Shown here piece by piece: positions 1-8,343 of a stretch of DNA of 64,000 nucleotides (the first letter of the stretch is position 1; each line of letters starts with the position of its first letter). The position numbers were made by a program, and so were the translations under genes. The notes beneath the pieces were generated by a model. The model saw only the letters and a list, made by a program, of their open reading frames with translations. It was not told the origin of the DNA and searched no databases. This DNA is from Paenibacillus dendritiformis (GTDB taxonomy: Bacteria > Bacillota > Bacilli > Paenibacillales > Paenibacillaceae): positions 496,001 through 560,000 of the forward strand of contig NZ_OX216966.1 in NCBI RefSeq assembly GCF_945605565.1, given 5' to 3'.

Positions 1-1031
1 TAATCGGGAAACCCGTCCAATTCGGCGTTTTTATATCCGGGAATATGCTTTTGCAAAAATTTCAGAATATCAGGCGCCTCGGCCTTCCCCTTCTCGACGG
101 CGGATCGGACCGATTCCGGATTCGCCGGATCGACGTTGAAGATAAGCAGCGCGTTCATTATCACTTGACCATTCCGCTGATAGGTGGAATTGATGCCGCG
201 AAAAACGAGCTGATCATCCTTCGGCTTGTATTGGAAGGTCAGATTGCTGAAGCCCGTCGCCGTGTTCCAGTCGACGTATGTATTCGGACCATACTTCTTC
301 TGCAGATTGGTCAACGGATAGTCGAGCAGCACCTGCTCGTGCAATTCATTCCAATCCACATTTTTGAACCTCAGCATGAGGGTAGCGGCCATATGATCCG
401 GCTTCTTGCCCTTATAGACGCTCTCCATGCCGGGAATCCGCTTCACTTCCAGCTTGCTCGTCAAGGCGTTGAAATCGGTATTTTCCACGAAATATTCCGC
501 TTCCGCCTTATACTGCTTGCCCTCCTTCGTCCGATACGTAAGCGATTGGAGCGCCTTCTCCTTCCCCCGGGGAACGACCTCTACCGCTTCGATGCGGATG
601 CTGCTTTGGATTGGAATATTTTTGATGACCGATTGGAAGTAGCGGTTGAACTCTTCTTCCTTGCGAATGGTGCCTGCGTTATAGCCATTGAATAACCTCC
701 GGATCTCGCCCTGCACGAGGCTTCGCTTCTGATTGTCATTCGGTTGGTCCAGCACGAGCATCTGTCCTTGAATCAGCTCGCCTCCCGGCTTGCTGCGCGG
801 ATCGAGGATCATCACCTTCAGCCCGAGATCGCGGGCGGCCTTCGCCAGGAGCACCCCCTGAATCTCGCTGCCGATGACGACCACGTCGTAACGGTCGCAG
901 CCGGGTCCGCAGGAAGACTTCGCTCGGGCGGCAGCGACTCCCGCAGGAAGGACGGATGCGGCGACGAGGACGGCAACGAACAACAACATCATGCACCGGA
1001 TGAAGGTGGTACGGTTCTGTGACTGTTTCAT
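1..1031 (-). CDS. Secreted FAD-dependent oxidoreductase, partial (C-terminus outside window)
   Basis: The minus-strand frame is open from ATG 1031 to the left edge, about 343 codons without a stop. The N-terminus is a basic segment followed by a hydrophobic stretch (MMLLFVAVLVAASVLPAGVA), a signal peptide. A dinucleotide-binding beta-alpha-beta unit follows at residues about 48-75 (YDVVVIGSEIQGVLLAKAA, then ILDPRSKPGGE), with the GxGxxG fingerprint reading GSEIQG. This fits an NAD(P)/FAD-binding Rossmann oxidoreductase of the FAD-dependent type that acts outside the membrane; the substrate is unknown. An AAGGAG lies about 14 nt upstream of the ATG, a slightly long spacing; a TTG three codons earlier is the alternative start. 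It is divergent from the DUF1963 gene. Confidence 0.7.
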   Translation of the reverse strand, partial: MKQSQNRTTFIRCMMLLFVAVLVAASVLPAGVAAARAKSSCGPGCDRYDVVVIGSEIQGVLLAKAARDLGLKVMILDPRSKPGGELIQGQMLVLDQPNDNQKRSLVQGEIRRLFNGYNAGTIRKEEEFNRYFQSVIKNIPIQSSIRIEAVEVVPRGKEKALQSLTYRTKEGKQYKAEAEYFVENTDFNALTSKLEVKRIPGMESVYKGKKPDHMAATLMLRFKNVDWNELHEQVLLDYPLTNLQKKYGPNTYVDWNTATGFSNLTFQYKPKDDQLVFRGINSTYQRNGQVIMNALLIFNVDPANPESVRSAVEKGKAEAPDILKFLQKHIPGYKNAELDGFPD

Positions 1032-1227
1032 TCTCGTGTACAATACTCCTTCTACTAAAATTTTCATAGTTCTATAACAACATATCTTTCCGTGGTAAAG
1101 GTTACAAACAAGTTGTCACTTGCCGGTGAGGTCAAGGCTTGACTTCCCGCTTCGCCCGGTGAAATCGTAATAATAACTCTAGGAGAGGCGGTATCCATAT
1201 GACTCACCCAATGACAGAGCTTACCGA

Positions 1228-2088
1228 TTGGCAGAGGAGCAAATCAAGGAATACGAACTGGAGCCTGCGGCCCGGCACTTGATGGCGGTCTGCAGGCAGG
1301 GAATCCGCCTCGACATTGGCGAGCCGGATGACGGAGCGTCCCGAGGCCGCTCCCGCGTGGGCGGCACCCCCGATCTCCCGCCGCAAGCCGAATGGCCGCG
1401 GACAGCGGATGGGGAGCCGATGACCTTCCTGGCGCAGCTCAACCTGGAGCAGCTCGCCGCCTGCGATTCGCTGAAGCGGCTGCCTGCGCAAGGCATGCTC
1501 TATTTCTTCGTCGGCATCGACGAGCCCGCGTACGATATCGAGCACCGGGTCATCTATGCGGCATCCGCGGACGGCCTGGAACGGCGGGCGCCCGGCGGAT
1601 CTACCGCGCTCGACCAGGAATTCGACTCCTTCGATGCACTTGTCCGCCCAACGCTGGAGTTCCCCAACTATGCATATGTTGACGAAGATATGGTGTCCTT
1701 CGATGACGATTCATATGAACGGTATCTTGATTTCGCCCTGGAGATGTCCTCGGCGGGAGAAGCTTGGGAGAATTGGGGCTCGATGTTCGGCTTCGCGGAA
1801 GGCCAGCATGGGGATGATGAGTTCGAGGCCGCTTGCGCGCTGATTCTGCGCCAGAAGTACGGGTATAATCCCGGTCAGACGATGGAAGCTCTGGCTGCGC
1901 ACTACGGAGGGGACGCCGAGCGGGCCCGGCACGAGGTGGACGATATCGTCATGCTGCTGGAGATCGACAGCTCGGATGCCGTCGGATTCCAATGGTGGGA
2001 TTGCGGAGTCCTGCATTTCTTCATTCGCGGGGAAGACTTGCGGAACGCCCGCTTCGACCGCACCTATTGTTCACTGTATTCGAGCTGA
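1228..2088 (+). CDS. DUF1963 (YwqG-like) protein, 5' end possibly frameshifted
   Basis: The protein has the DUF1963/YwqG pattern: GGTPDLPPQAEWPRTADGEPM, then FLAQLNLEQL, LPAQGMLYFFVG, and a C-terminal WGDxGxLxFFI-like strand (WWDCGVLHFFIR). The family's role is unknown; members are cytoplasmic proteins of about 260-290 residues, so 286 aa is normal. The frame opens only at TTG 1228, which has no good ribosome site. A strong site (AGGAGAGG) sits 10 nt before ATG 1199 in another frame (MTHPMTELTDWQ...), which stops after about 27 codons. The real start may be ATG 1199 with a one-base loss between about 1225 and 1245, or a sequencing error. The 3' end overlaps the small minus-strand frame at 2021-2239. 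Confidence 0.7.
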   Translation: MAEEQIKEYELEPAARHLMAVCRQGIRLDIGEPDDGASRGRSRVGGTPDLPPQAEWPRTADGEPMTFLAQLNLEQLAACDSLKRLPAQGMLYFFVGIDEPAYDIEHRVIYAASADGLERRAPGGSTALDQEFDSFDALVRPTLEFPNYAYVDEDMVSFDDDSYERYLDFALEMSSAGEAWENWGSMFGFAEGQHGDDEFEAACALILRQKYGYNPGQTMEALAAHYGGDAERARHEVDDIVMLLEIDSSDAVGFQWWDCGVLHFFIRGEDLRNARFDRTYCSLYSS

Positions 2089-2239
2089 GTGTCCGGTACC
2101 CCTGGTCTATCGTCTGCTTATAAATTTCTTCAAAGGCATGAAGATTGCCCGCCAGCACTACATACACGGAAATCGTTCGGTAGACTGTGACGGCCGGATA
2201 ACGCGATGCCGCACCCAGCGTACCGGCGCATGCGCTCAT
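2021..2239 (-). CDS. Possible 72-aa protein translationally coupled to the Crp/Fnr gene
   Basis: The ATG at 2239 overlaps the TGA of the Crp/Fnr gene in an ATGA arrangement, and the frame runs 72 codons. The middle of the product (YRTISVYVVLAGNLHAFEE) looks like a genuine strand-helix rather than random translation. I do not recognise a family. Its last 68 bases overlap the DUF1963 gene convergently, which argues for caution; it may be a remnant. Confidence 0.25.
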   Translation of the reverse strand: MSACAGTLGAASRYPAVTVYRTISVYVVLAGNLHAFEEIYKQTIDQGYRTLSSNTVNNRCGRSGRSASLPRE

Positions 2240-3000
2240 CCCGCAGCCAGCGCGGCCTTCAGCCGATCCGCATGAATCCACAGCCGCTTGCGCGGGCCTT
2301 CCTTGCGCACGATCCCTTCAGCCGCCAGTTCATTCATCATGGCCGTGACCGTCTCGCGGATGGACCCCGTCATGCTGGCCAGTTCCTGATGCGTCAGCTC
2401 GACCTCCAGCTGCACCCAGGACGGGTCGGCGCCTTCCTCCCGAACCGGGATATCGCGCTTGAATTTCTCCGACAGCTTATGGAGCAGAAAAAGCAGCCGC
2501 TGCCGCACGCTTCCATAGGCCATCCGCTCCAGCAGTTCCTCCACTTCCTTCAGGCGGGCGGAAATGATCTCGATGAACCGGAGAGCCAGCTCCGGCCGCT
2601 CCGTCATGACCTGCCGGAACTGGACATGATCAATCGAGCAGATGACCGCGTCCTCTATCGTCACCGCATACGTATGCGGATCGCCGGCCGCAAAAGAAGC
2701 AATCTCGCCGAACAGATTCCCCGTACCCAGCAGATCGATCGTCAGCTCCTTGCCCTCCACGGTGATGTGGTAAAGGCGGACAACGCCCGATTTGACCAGA
2801 TACAGGGCCCTCCGCTCTTCATGCGGAGTCATAATCAGCGTGCCTTTTTTGACGATATGGACCGGGGTTACCGACTCGATTCGCTTCAATTCTTCGCTGT
2901 CGAGCCCGTCGAACAAATTGATTCTCGATAAATACTTTGCTTTGTCCAAGAGACTCCCTCCAATATTTTCGACCGCTGTAGGCTGGACTACATCCGGCAT
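2236..3000 (-). CDS. Crp/Fnr family transcriptional regulator
   Basis: A cyclic-nucleotide-binding-type beta barrel covers residues about 25-140 (LFDGLDSEELKRI; GTLIMTPHEERRALYLVKSG; GNLFGEIASF), followed by the long dimer helix and a C-terminal winged helix (about 190-245) with the recognition motif LTHQELASMTGSIRETVT. No N-terminal iron-sulfur cysteine cluster is present, so an oxygen-sensing FNR mechanism is unlikely; the effector is unknown. ATG 3000 has AGAGGAG 7 nt upstream. An alternative TTG at 2949 (MDKAKYLSRINLF) also has a good GGAGGG site and gives a more family-typical N-terminus. It is divergent from the DoxX-like gene, with a perfect palindrome between them. Confidence 0.9.
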   Translation of the reverse strand: MPDVVQPTAVENIGGSLLDKAKYLSRINLFDGLDSEELKRIESVTPVHIVKKGTLIMTPHEERRALYLVKSGVVRLYHITVEGKELTIDLLGTGNLFGEIASFAAGDPHTYAVTIEDAVICSIDHVQFRQVMTERPELALRFIEIISARLKEVEELLERMAYGSVRQRLLFLLHKLSEKFKRDIPVREEGADPSWVQLEVELTHQELASMTGSIRETVTAMMNELAAEGIVRKEGPRKRLWIHADRLKAALAAG

Positions 3001-3026
3001 CCGCGAGCTCCTCTATACTGAATGCA

Positions 3027-3040
3027 CGAGCAATTGCTCG
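3027..3040. promoter_or_regulatory. Perfect 14-bp palindrome between crp-like and doxX-like genes
   Basis: CGAGCAATTGCTCG is its own reverse complement and lies in the 70-bp divergent intergenic region, 27 bp from the regulator's ATG and 31 bp from the DoxX-like GTG. It could be an operator for the Crp/Fnr protein or another dimeric regulator. It is not the classical TGTGA-N6-TCACA or TTGAT-N4-ATCAA site. Confidence 0.4.
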
Positions 3041-3070
3041 CCATACCATTCACAATGGAGTGTGAGACGT

Positions 3071-3412
3071 GTGACGATTGTCGTTATCATCATGCAATGC
3101 ATTCTCATCGCCATGTTCACGGTGTCGGTCCTGCTCAAGTTCGGGCGTGCGCCCTCGATGGTCCGGCATTGGCATGAATACCGGTATCCGATCTGGTTCA
3201 TGGATGTGACCGCCACGCTGGAGGCAGCGGGCATCGCCGGCATGATTGCCGCATTCTGGCTGCCCGCGGCGTTAAAATACGCCGCAGCCTTGCTCGTCAT
3301 CCTGATGCTGGGAGCCGTCCATGCGCATCTGTTCCGGGCCAAGCATCCGCTGCGCATGGCCATCAATGCCGCAGCGATGCTCCTGCTCTCGCTTATGCTG
3401 CTTGCCATCTAG
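3071..3412 (+). CDS. DoxX-like small membrane protein
   Basis: The 113-aa product has four hydrophobic helices: VVIIMQCILIAMFTVSVLL, a second around WFMDVTATLEAAGIAG, a third in LPAALKYAAALLVILMLGAV, and a C-terminal LLLSLMLLAI. The arrangement, with HAHLFR before the last helix, is that of the DoxX_2/DoxX-like family of integral membrane proteins; the biochemical role is not established. The frame extends upstream, but the GTG at 3071 with GGAG 9 nt ahead gives the right length and avoids running through the palindrome. It ends just before a strong terminator. Confidence 0.75.
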   Translation: MTIVVIIMQCILIAMFTVSVLLKFGRAPSMVRHWHEYRYPIWFMDVTATLEAAGIAGMIAAFWLPAALKYAAALLVILMLGAVHAHLFRAKHPLRMAINAAAMLLLSLMLLAI

Positions 3413-3428
3413 CGCTGCAGGAACAGCA

Positions 3429-3455
3429 AGCCCCGGATCGATTCCATCCGGGGCT
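3429..3455. terminator. Terminator hairpin between convergent DoxX-like and GNAT genes
   Basis: AGCCCCGGAT and ATCCGGGGCT form a perfect 10-bp stem with a 7-nt loop. It lies 17 bases after the DoxX-like stop and 10 bases after the GNAT stop on the other strand, so it may serve both. No long T run follows on either side. Confidence 0.6.
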
Positions 3456-3464
3456 ATGATCCGC

Positions 3465-4043
3465 TTATGGCTTCGCTGCAGGAGCCGCATCCTGCATCCG
3501 CTCATACTCGCTCTTCAGCAGGCCGTAGATCAGTTCATCATGGTGCCGGCCCTGAGCGAAAATCATATGCCGGACCCGCCCCTCCAGCTTGAATCCCAAC
3601 CGTTCATGGAGCCGGGCCGAGGCTTCATTGAACGAATACACCTGCGCTGTCGCTTTCTCATAGCGCAGCTCCTCGAAAAAGTAGCGAAGCAAAGTCCGCA
3701 CCGCATCCGAAGCGTAGCCTCGGCCCCAATACTCCCGGAAGATGGCGACTCCGTACTTGAACGTTCCGTTCCGCGGATCGCAGCTCTGGGAGATGATTGT
3801 TCCAACCAACTTCCCGTCAAGCGTCTCGATCGCCAGCCTCATGTTGTCGCCGTCGGGACGTCTGCCCGCCTCCTTTTCCGTCCATTCCCGGGTTCCTTCC
3901 TCGGAACGCGGCATATAGATCGCGTCGCACAGCCGGGCCGCTTCGGAGTCCTGATCGTTGCGATGGAAGCATGCCCAATCGCCGGGAACAATGGCGCGCA
4001 GCCGCACGAATCGGCCTTCCCATATATTATGCGGGGATGTCAT
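3465..4043 (-). CDS. GNAT family N-acetyltransferase (RimJ/RimL type)
   Basis: The 192-aa protein shows the GNAT order: an N-terminal strand VRLRAIVPGDW, the central beta strands (LVGTIISQSCDPRNG; KYGVAIF), the acetyl-CoA pyrophosphate loop REYWGRGYASDAV (Q/RxxGxG/A variant), and the C-terminal NEASARLHERLGFKLEGRVR block typical of RimJ/RimL-like enzymes that acetylate protein N-termini or small amines. The substrate cannot be read from sequence. It lies downstream of the APH-type gene on the same strand with about 155 bases between them. Confidence 0.9.
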   Translation of the reverse strand: MTSPHNIWEGRFVRLRAIVPGDWACFHRNDQDSEAARLCDAIYMPRSEEGTREWTEKEAGRRPDGDNMRLAIETLDGKLVGTIISQSCDPRNGTFKYGVAIFREYWGRGYASDAVRTLLRYFFEELRYEKATAQVYSFNEASARLHERLGFKLEGRVRHMIFAQGRHHDELIYGLLKSEYERMQDAAPAAKP

Positions 4044-4198
4044 CGAAAACCCTCCTCATCGAATATCTGAAAGCCCTGATCGATTTACTTCCTGTGCTGC
4101 CGACGGCAGCGGCCTTGAGCGGGGAAATCTTTCTCCTCCTGCCGCACCCGCAGCTCCGGCCCTTCCCGTTCGTTGCCTTCATGTGTGCGATCCCGGGA

Positions 4199-5134
4199 TT
4201 ACACGCGCTCCAGCAGGCTGCCTGCATACTGATCGAGGCGCTCCCGCATCAGCCGATCCGACAGCCCCTCCACCCCGAGATCGGTCCAGCCCCGATAGAC
4301 GGATGGCGGTTCGAAGAGGATATCCATCAGCGAGACGAGATCCCAATACGGGTCATAGCGGAACGCGGATCCGGCTTGCCTGATGTACGCGGACAAAAAT
4401 GCATCAGCCGCCTGCACGCCATGCAGCATCGCGAGATTGAGGCGGCAATGGCCGACATCGATGCCGGCCGGCCCCAGGCAGCCGTTCACCCAATCGACGA
4501 CGCCGCTGACCGCATTGCCCAGCCACAGCACATTCGCCGGATGATAATCCCGGTGGATGAAGCGCGACGCGGCATCAGGGCGCGGACCGCCCGCGATGCG
4601 TATCGCCTCGTCCCACCGTTCGGGAATGGCCGACCACTCCTGCCTCGGGATTGCACCAATATCGATGTATGTATCGTAAGTCCAAGGGAAGCCATCCGGC
4701 TCGACGGCATGAATCCGCGCCAGCGCTTCCGCCAGGCCGTTCACCCAGCCGGCCATATCGCACGGCTCCAGCACAACCGCCCCTTCCAGGCGGGTCATCA
4801 GCACGGCCGGCAGGCCGCATTCCCGGCCCGTCTCGTCGTATGCCAGCATACGCGGCGTCGGCAAGCTGCCGATACGGGCGGCTTGACGGAGGCATTCCGC
4901 TTCGTGGCGAGCCAGATCCGGCTCATCCTCCAGCCATTCCACATTGTCGAACAGGCGCACGACGACATCGATTTCTCCTTCTTGAGCAGGGGAGCGAAGC
5001 GTTACTTGATGGAGCAGCGACGAGATGCCGCCCTGCAGGCGCCGCATCGACTGCACGGCAGCTTGGGGATGGACGGCTTGCGCTATCCAGGCCAGCACGC
5101 GGTCCGGCAGGGCCTGTTCGGCGGTTCGGTTCAT
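4199..5134 (-). CDS. Aminoglycoside phosphotransferase (APH) family kinase
   Basis: The 311-aa protein has a kinase-like fold: an N-terminal lobe with QGGISSLLHQVTL, the Brenner motif FIHRDYHPANVLW (catalytic Asp and Asn) at residues about 192-204, and the metal-binding VVDWVNG. The family phosphorylates hydroxyl groups of aminoglycosides, homoserine, choline or similar molecules; this member cannot be tied to a drug and is more likely a housekeeping or tolerance kinase. The AAAGGA-type site before ATG 5134 (read on the minus strand) supports the start. Confidence 0.85.
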   Translation of the reverse strand: MNRTAEQALPDRVLAWIAQAVHPQAAVQSMRRLQGGISSLLHQVTLRSPAQEGEIDVVVRLFDNVEWLEDEPDLARHEAECLRQAARIGSLPTPRMLAYDETGRECGLPAVLMTRLEGAVVLEPCDMAGWVNGLAEALARIHAVEPDGFPWTYDTYIDIGAIPRQEWSAIPERWDEAIRIAGGPRPDAASRFIHRDYHPANVLWLGNAVSGVVDWVNGCLGPAGIDVGHCRLNLAMLHGVQAADAFLSAYIRQAGSAFRYDPYWDLVSLMDILFEPPSVYRGWTDLGVEGLSDRLMRERLDQYAGSLLERV

Positions 5135-5325
5135 CGGTTCCCATCCTTTCCTAAGAGATTACGAATTATTTTACCATGTCTATTGAATCATTGGGATCGG
5201 TTACATGAATTCACTCCGGTTGAAGGCCCCCCATGGATTGACAATGGTAGTACAATAAAGAATGGCATCATGATTAATCTATTTCATAGACCGTAGATAG
5301 GAGATTTTATAAGATTGAAGGGATA

Positions 5326-6531
5326 GTGCAGATGAAATCCAAGCTAGACAAAGTGTTCAACCAGTATTGGAGCCCTTATGCCGCCATGGGCATTGCCGGC
5401 ATCCTCAGCGCGGTGTACTTCGGGATCACCGGAACCGTATGGGCGGTCACCGGCGAATTCACCCGTCTGGGCGGCCACATCTTGGAGATGTTCGGCGTCG
5501 ATATTTCCGATTGGGCTTATTTTAATCTGATTCATATGGACGGAACGACATGGAGCCGGACGGACGGCTGGATCGTATGGGGCATGTTCATCGGGGCCCT
5601 GATGATGATTTTGTTCAGCAACAGTTTCAAAATACGCGCTCCGCGGCAGAAGCGCCGCTTCGTCCAGGGGCTGATCGGCGGCATCATCGCAGGCGCGGGG
5701 GCACGGCTGGCGCTGGGCTGCAACCTGGCCGCCTTCTTCACCGGCGTTCCCCAGTTCTCGCTCCATTCCTGGATCTTCATCGTGGCGACGGCGGCGGGGA
5801 CGTATCTCGGCACGAAGGTCGTCAACACAACCTGGTGGAAGGGCAAGCCCGTCCTGCAGCGCGGCGGCACGGCGGCGCGTCCTGCGAAGGCCCGCAAGAT
5901 TCAGCCGTATGTCGGCGGCCTGATTGCGCTGCTGTACGCGGGACTGATCGTCTATTTCTTCCTCTCCGGCCGCACGATGCTGGGCGTGGCCGCGATATTC
6001 GGCGCCGCCTTCGGCATTCTGATCGAGAGAGGGCAGATCTGCTTCACATCGGCCTTCCGCGATCTGTGGATTAGCGGCCGCGCGACGATGACGAAGGCGA
6101 TCACGGCCGGGATGGCGGTCAGCTCCGTGGCGACGCTCATCATCATTCTCGTGTACGGCATGGAGCCGATCACGAAGATTGCCGCGCCGAGCACCTTCGT
6201 CGGCGGCGTCCTGTTCGGCCTCGGCATCGTCATGGCCGGCGGCTGCGAGACCGGCATGATGTACCGTCTCATGGAAGGACAGGTCGTCTTCCTGCCGGTA
6301 TTTGTCGGCAACATTATCGGGGCGACCGGACTGGCCTATGCGTGGGATCATCTCGGCGTATACAACCTGCTCGTGAAGAGCGGTTCGCCGATCAATCTGA
6401 TCGGCATCATGGGGCCTGCCGGCGCACTCATCGCGACGCTGCTTCTGCTGGGCATCGGCTTCATCATCGCCGTGTATTGGCAGAAAAACTACCGCTTCGG
6501 CGTCGGATTCAATTACAAGAAAGGAGCTTGA
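5326..6531 (+). CDS. yedE: YeeE/YedE-family sulfur or selenium transporter
   Basis: The roughly 400-aa protein is almost entirely hydrophobic with two homologous halves. Each half carries the conserved cysteine motif (LGCNLAAFFTG at about residue 131 and GGCETGMMYRL at about 305) that conducts thiosulfate in the related TsuA/YeeE transporters. The length matches YedE, which is annotated as a putative selenium-related transporter, more than the 350-aa TsuA. GTG 5326 and ATG 5332 are both possible starts; an AAGGG lies 5' of them. The TusA-like gene starts 3 bases after its stop, so the two are co-translated. The ion is inferred, either thiosulfate or a selenium compound. Confidence 0.9.
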   Translation: MQMKSKLDKVFNQYWSPYAAMGIAGILSAVYFGITGTVWAVTGEFTRLGGHILEMFGVDISDWAYFNLIHMDGTTWSRTDGWIVWGMFIGALMMILFSNSFKIRAPRQKRRFVQGLIGGIIAGAGARLALGCNLAAFFTGVPQFSLHSWIFIVATAAGTYLGTKVVNTTWWKGKPVLQRGGTAARPAKARKIQPYVGGLIALLYAGLIVYFFLSGRTMLGVAAIFGAAFGILIERGQICFTSAFRDLWISGRATMTKAITAGMAVSSVATLIIILVYGMEPITKIAAPSTFVGGVLFGLGIVMAGGCETGMMYRLMEGQVVFLPVFVGNIIGATGLAYAWDHLGVYNLLVKSGSPINLIGIMGPAGALIATLLLLGIGFIIAVYWQKNYRFGVGFNYKKGA

Positions 6532-6534
6532 CTT

Positions 6535-6762
6535 ATGACTGTCGATTTCACATTGGATCTGCGAGGAGAACCATGCCCGTATCCGGTGATTTACACGCTG
6601 GAGACGCTGCAAGGGATGAAGAAAGGCCAATTGCTGCAAGTGATCGCCGACTGTCCGGCCGCCTTCCGCAACGTGCCGGAGGAGGTCGTCAAGCACGGCT
6701 ATACGATGGCGCAGGAGCCTGAGCGGAACGGTCAAGAGTTCACGTTCTATATTACCGCTTAA
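6535..6762 (+). CDS. yedF: TusA/YedF-like sulfurtransferase
   Basis: The 75-aa product carries the TusA signature LDLRGEPCPYPVIYTLETL: the CPxP motif, whose cysteine carries a persulfide, sits at residue about 14. TusA-like proteins relay sulfur (or possibly selenium) from a donor to biosynthetic enzymes. Its position three bases behind yedE matches the conserved yedE-yedF and tsuA-tsuB pairs, so it probably receives the imported sulfur species. The AAAGGAGC that ends yedE serves as the ribosome site. Confidence 0.92.
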   Translation: MTVDFTLDLRGEPCPYPVIYTLETLQGMKKGQLLQVIADCPAAFRNVPEEVVKHGYTMAQEPERNGQEFTFYITA

Positions 6763-6813
6763 TTGGAATCGGGAGAGCCCGGCTTGCAGAGATTGCAGCC
6801 GGGCCGATGACAG

Positions 6814-6843
6814 GAAGGGCGCACCGCTGACGGTGCGCCCTTC
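6814..6843. terminator. Bidirectional terminator after yedEF and the MFS gene
   Basis: GAAGGGCGCACCG and CGGTGCGCCCTTC form a perfect 13-bp stem with a four-base loop. It sits between the convergent yedF and MFS genes, 52 and 19 bases from their stops, and can terminate both. Confidence 0.85.
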
Positions 6844-6861
6844 TCATTTCCTATGAGGCCA

Positions 6862-8067
6862 TCAATGCGAGATAGCGGAATCGATGCCGGCCAGATGCTT
6901 CCGTCTGGCGGCTAGGAACAGCACGCCGAGCAGCACCATGACGGCCCCGAACACGAACGGCACCATCGGGTTGAACCATTCGGCGAGCTTCCCGGCGAGC
7001 CAAGGGGAGATGGCGCCCCCCATGAACCGGACGAAGCTGTAGGCAGCGGAGGCGACCGAACGTTCGACCGGCGCCGATTCCATGACGGCCGTCGTAATGA
7101 GCGTGTTATTAATCCCAAGGAAAATACCGGACACGACAACGCAGGCAATGACCACAGAGGGCGTCTCCACCCCGATCCCCATAATGAACAGGATGACAGC
7201 GAACAGCGTCAGTACGGTTATAATCGAAGCGACCGAGCCGAACCGCCCATGCAGCCGGGGCGCGACAAATACCGAAGTGAACGCCAGCAGCAAGCCCCAT
7301 CCGAAGAAGACGTAGCCGAGGCCGCGCTCATTCAGCTCCATGACATATGGCGAGTAGGCCATCAGCGTAAAAAAGCCAAAATTGTACAGGAAGGCCACGA
7401 CGCCCAGCGTCAGCAGGCCGGGATAGCCCAACGCCTTGAACGGAGCCGACAGCTTGCTCGGCACCTTCGGCCGGGCCACATTAGGCATAATCAAGAGCAG
7501 GAATAAAAAGGCGACGCCCATCAGCACGCTGACGCCGAAGAAGGGCCCGCGCCACGATATCGATCCGAGCTCGCCGCCCAGCAGCGGCCCGACGGCAATC
7601 CCGAGTCCAAGCGCGGCTTCGTAGAATATAATCGCTCGGGCCGTCCCGGACGTCGATAAGCCGACGATAGCGGACAAGGCCGTGGCGAGGAAGAGCGAGT
7701 TCCCCAGGCCCCAGCCTCCGCGCAACCAGACGATCGAGTTAATCGTATGGGACATGCCCGCGAGCGCGGAGAAAATAATGATAAGAAAGACACCGGTAAT
7801 CAAGGTCCACTTCGTTCCCAAGCGGCTGGACACGAACCCGGTAATCAGCATCGCAATCCCGGTCACCAGATTATAGCTGGTGAACAGGAGCGACACCTGG
7901 CTGGGCGTCGCCTCCATTTTGGCCGCAATGGCGGGCAGAATCGGATCGACGAGCCCGATCCCCATAAATGAAATCACACAGGCAAATGCAACGACCCATA
8001 CGGACAGCGGCTGGCTGAACGTGCCGGATCGCTTTTTCAACTCCTCATATTGTGTCCCCGAAGACAT
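6862..8067 (-). CDS. MFS drug-type exporter under MarR control
   Basis: The 401-aa protein has 12 predicted membrane helices and the MFS loop 2-3 motif ITGFVSSRLGTKW, with a second-half equivalent PRLHGRFGS. It looks like a proton-coupled exporter of the DHA1 drug class. I chose ATG 8067 (MSSGTQYEELKKR), which has GGAGAG just upstream and is of normal MFS length. The open frame extends 26 codons further, to 8145, but that part is not membrane-protein-like. It is divergent from the MarR gene, and the operators lie between them. The substrate is unknown. Confidence 0.88.
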   Translation of the reverse strand: MSSGTQYEELKKRSGTFSQPLSVWVVAFACVISFMGIGLVDPILPAIAAKMEATPSQVSLLFTSYNLVTGIAMLITGFVSSRLGTKWTLITGVFLIIIFSALAGMSHTINSIVWLRGGWGLGNSLFLATALSAIVGLSTSGTARAIIFYEAALGLGIAVGPLLGGELGSISWRGPFFGVSVLMGVAFLFLLLIMPNVARPKVPSKLSAPFKALGYPGLLTLGVVAFLYNFGFFTLMAYSPYVMELNERGLGYVFFGWGLLLAFTSVFVAPRLHGRFGSVASIITVLTLFAVILFIMGIGVETPSVVIACVVVSGIFLGINNTLITTAVMESAPVERSVASAAYSFVRFMGGAISPWLAGKLAEWFNPMVPFVFGAVMVLLGVLFLAARRKHLAGIDSAISH

Positions 8068-8186
8068 CAACTCTCCAACCTCCATCCTCATGTTGAGCGA
8101 ACCAGACGGTCCATCATGCGCTCCCTGCCTGAGCGGGTGGCACAAAAAAGTCCGTCCTCTGCGAGCGTTTGGATGACGGACAATCT

Positions 8187-8225
8187 AGTTGTATGATACA
8201 ACTATAATCTACTTGTATTATACAA
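8187..8225. promoter_or_regulatory. Two MarR-type operator palindromes
   Basis: AGTTGTATGATACAACT (8187-8203) is a perfect inverted repeat about one central base. TTGTATTATACAA (8213-8225) is a second perfect one, with centres 24 bp apart. Both lie between the divergent MFS and MarR genes. A repeated palindrome of this size in such a position is typical of MarR autoregulatory operators. That this MarR protein binds here is inferred. Confidence 0.75.
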
Positions 8226-8343
8226 CTTCTTTGCATCTTGTCAATATGCCGTTCGGTACACTGTGATGAATGAAGTTGAAATTGGTTGTATGCATCAAGT
8301 AAAGTAACAGGTAGAAGCTTGCATGCGAAAGGGTGAGAAACCG

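Noticed and set aside
3797..5296. 499-codon plus-strand open frame
   Set aside because: It lies antisense over the GNAT and APH-type genes, which have clear motifs; its translation is low-complexity Arg/Pro-rich sequence without a family pattern.
5344..6735. 463-codon minus-strand open frame opposite yedE/yedF
   Set aside because: It is a shadow of GC-rich third positions; the His/Arg/Asp-rich translation shows no domain, while the plus strand encodes conserved transporter and TusA motifs.
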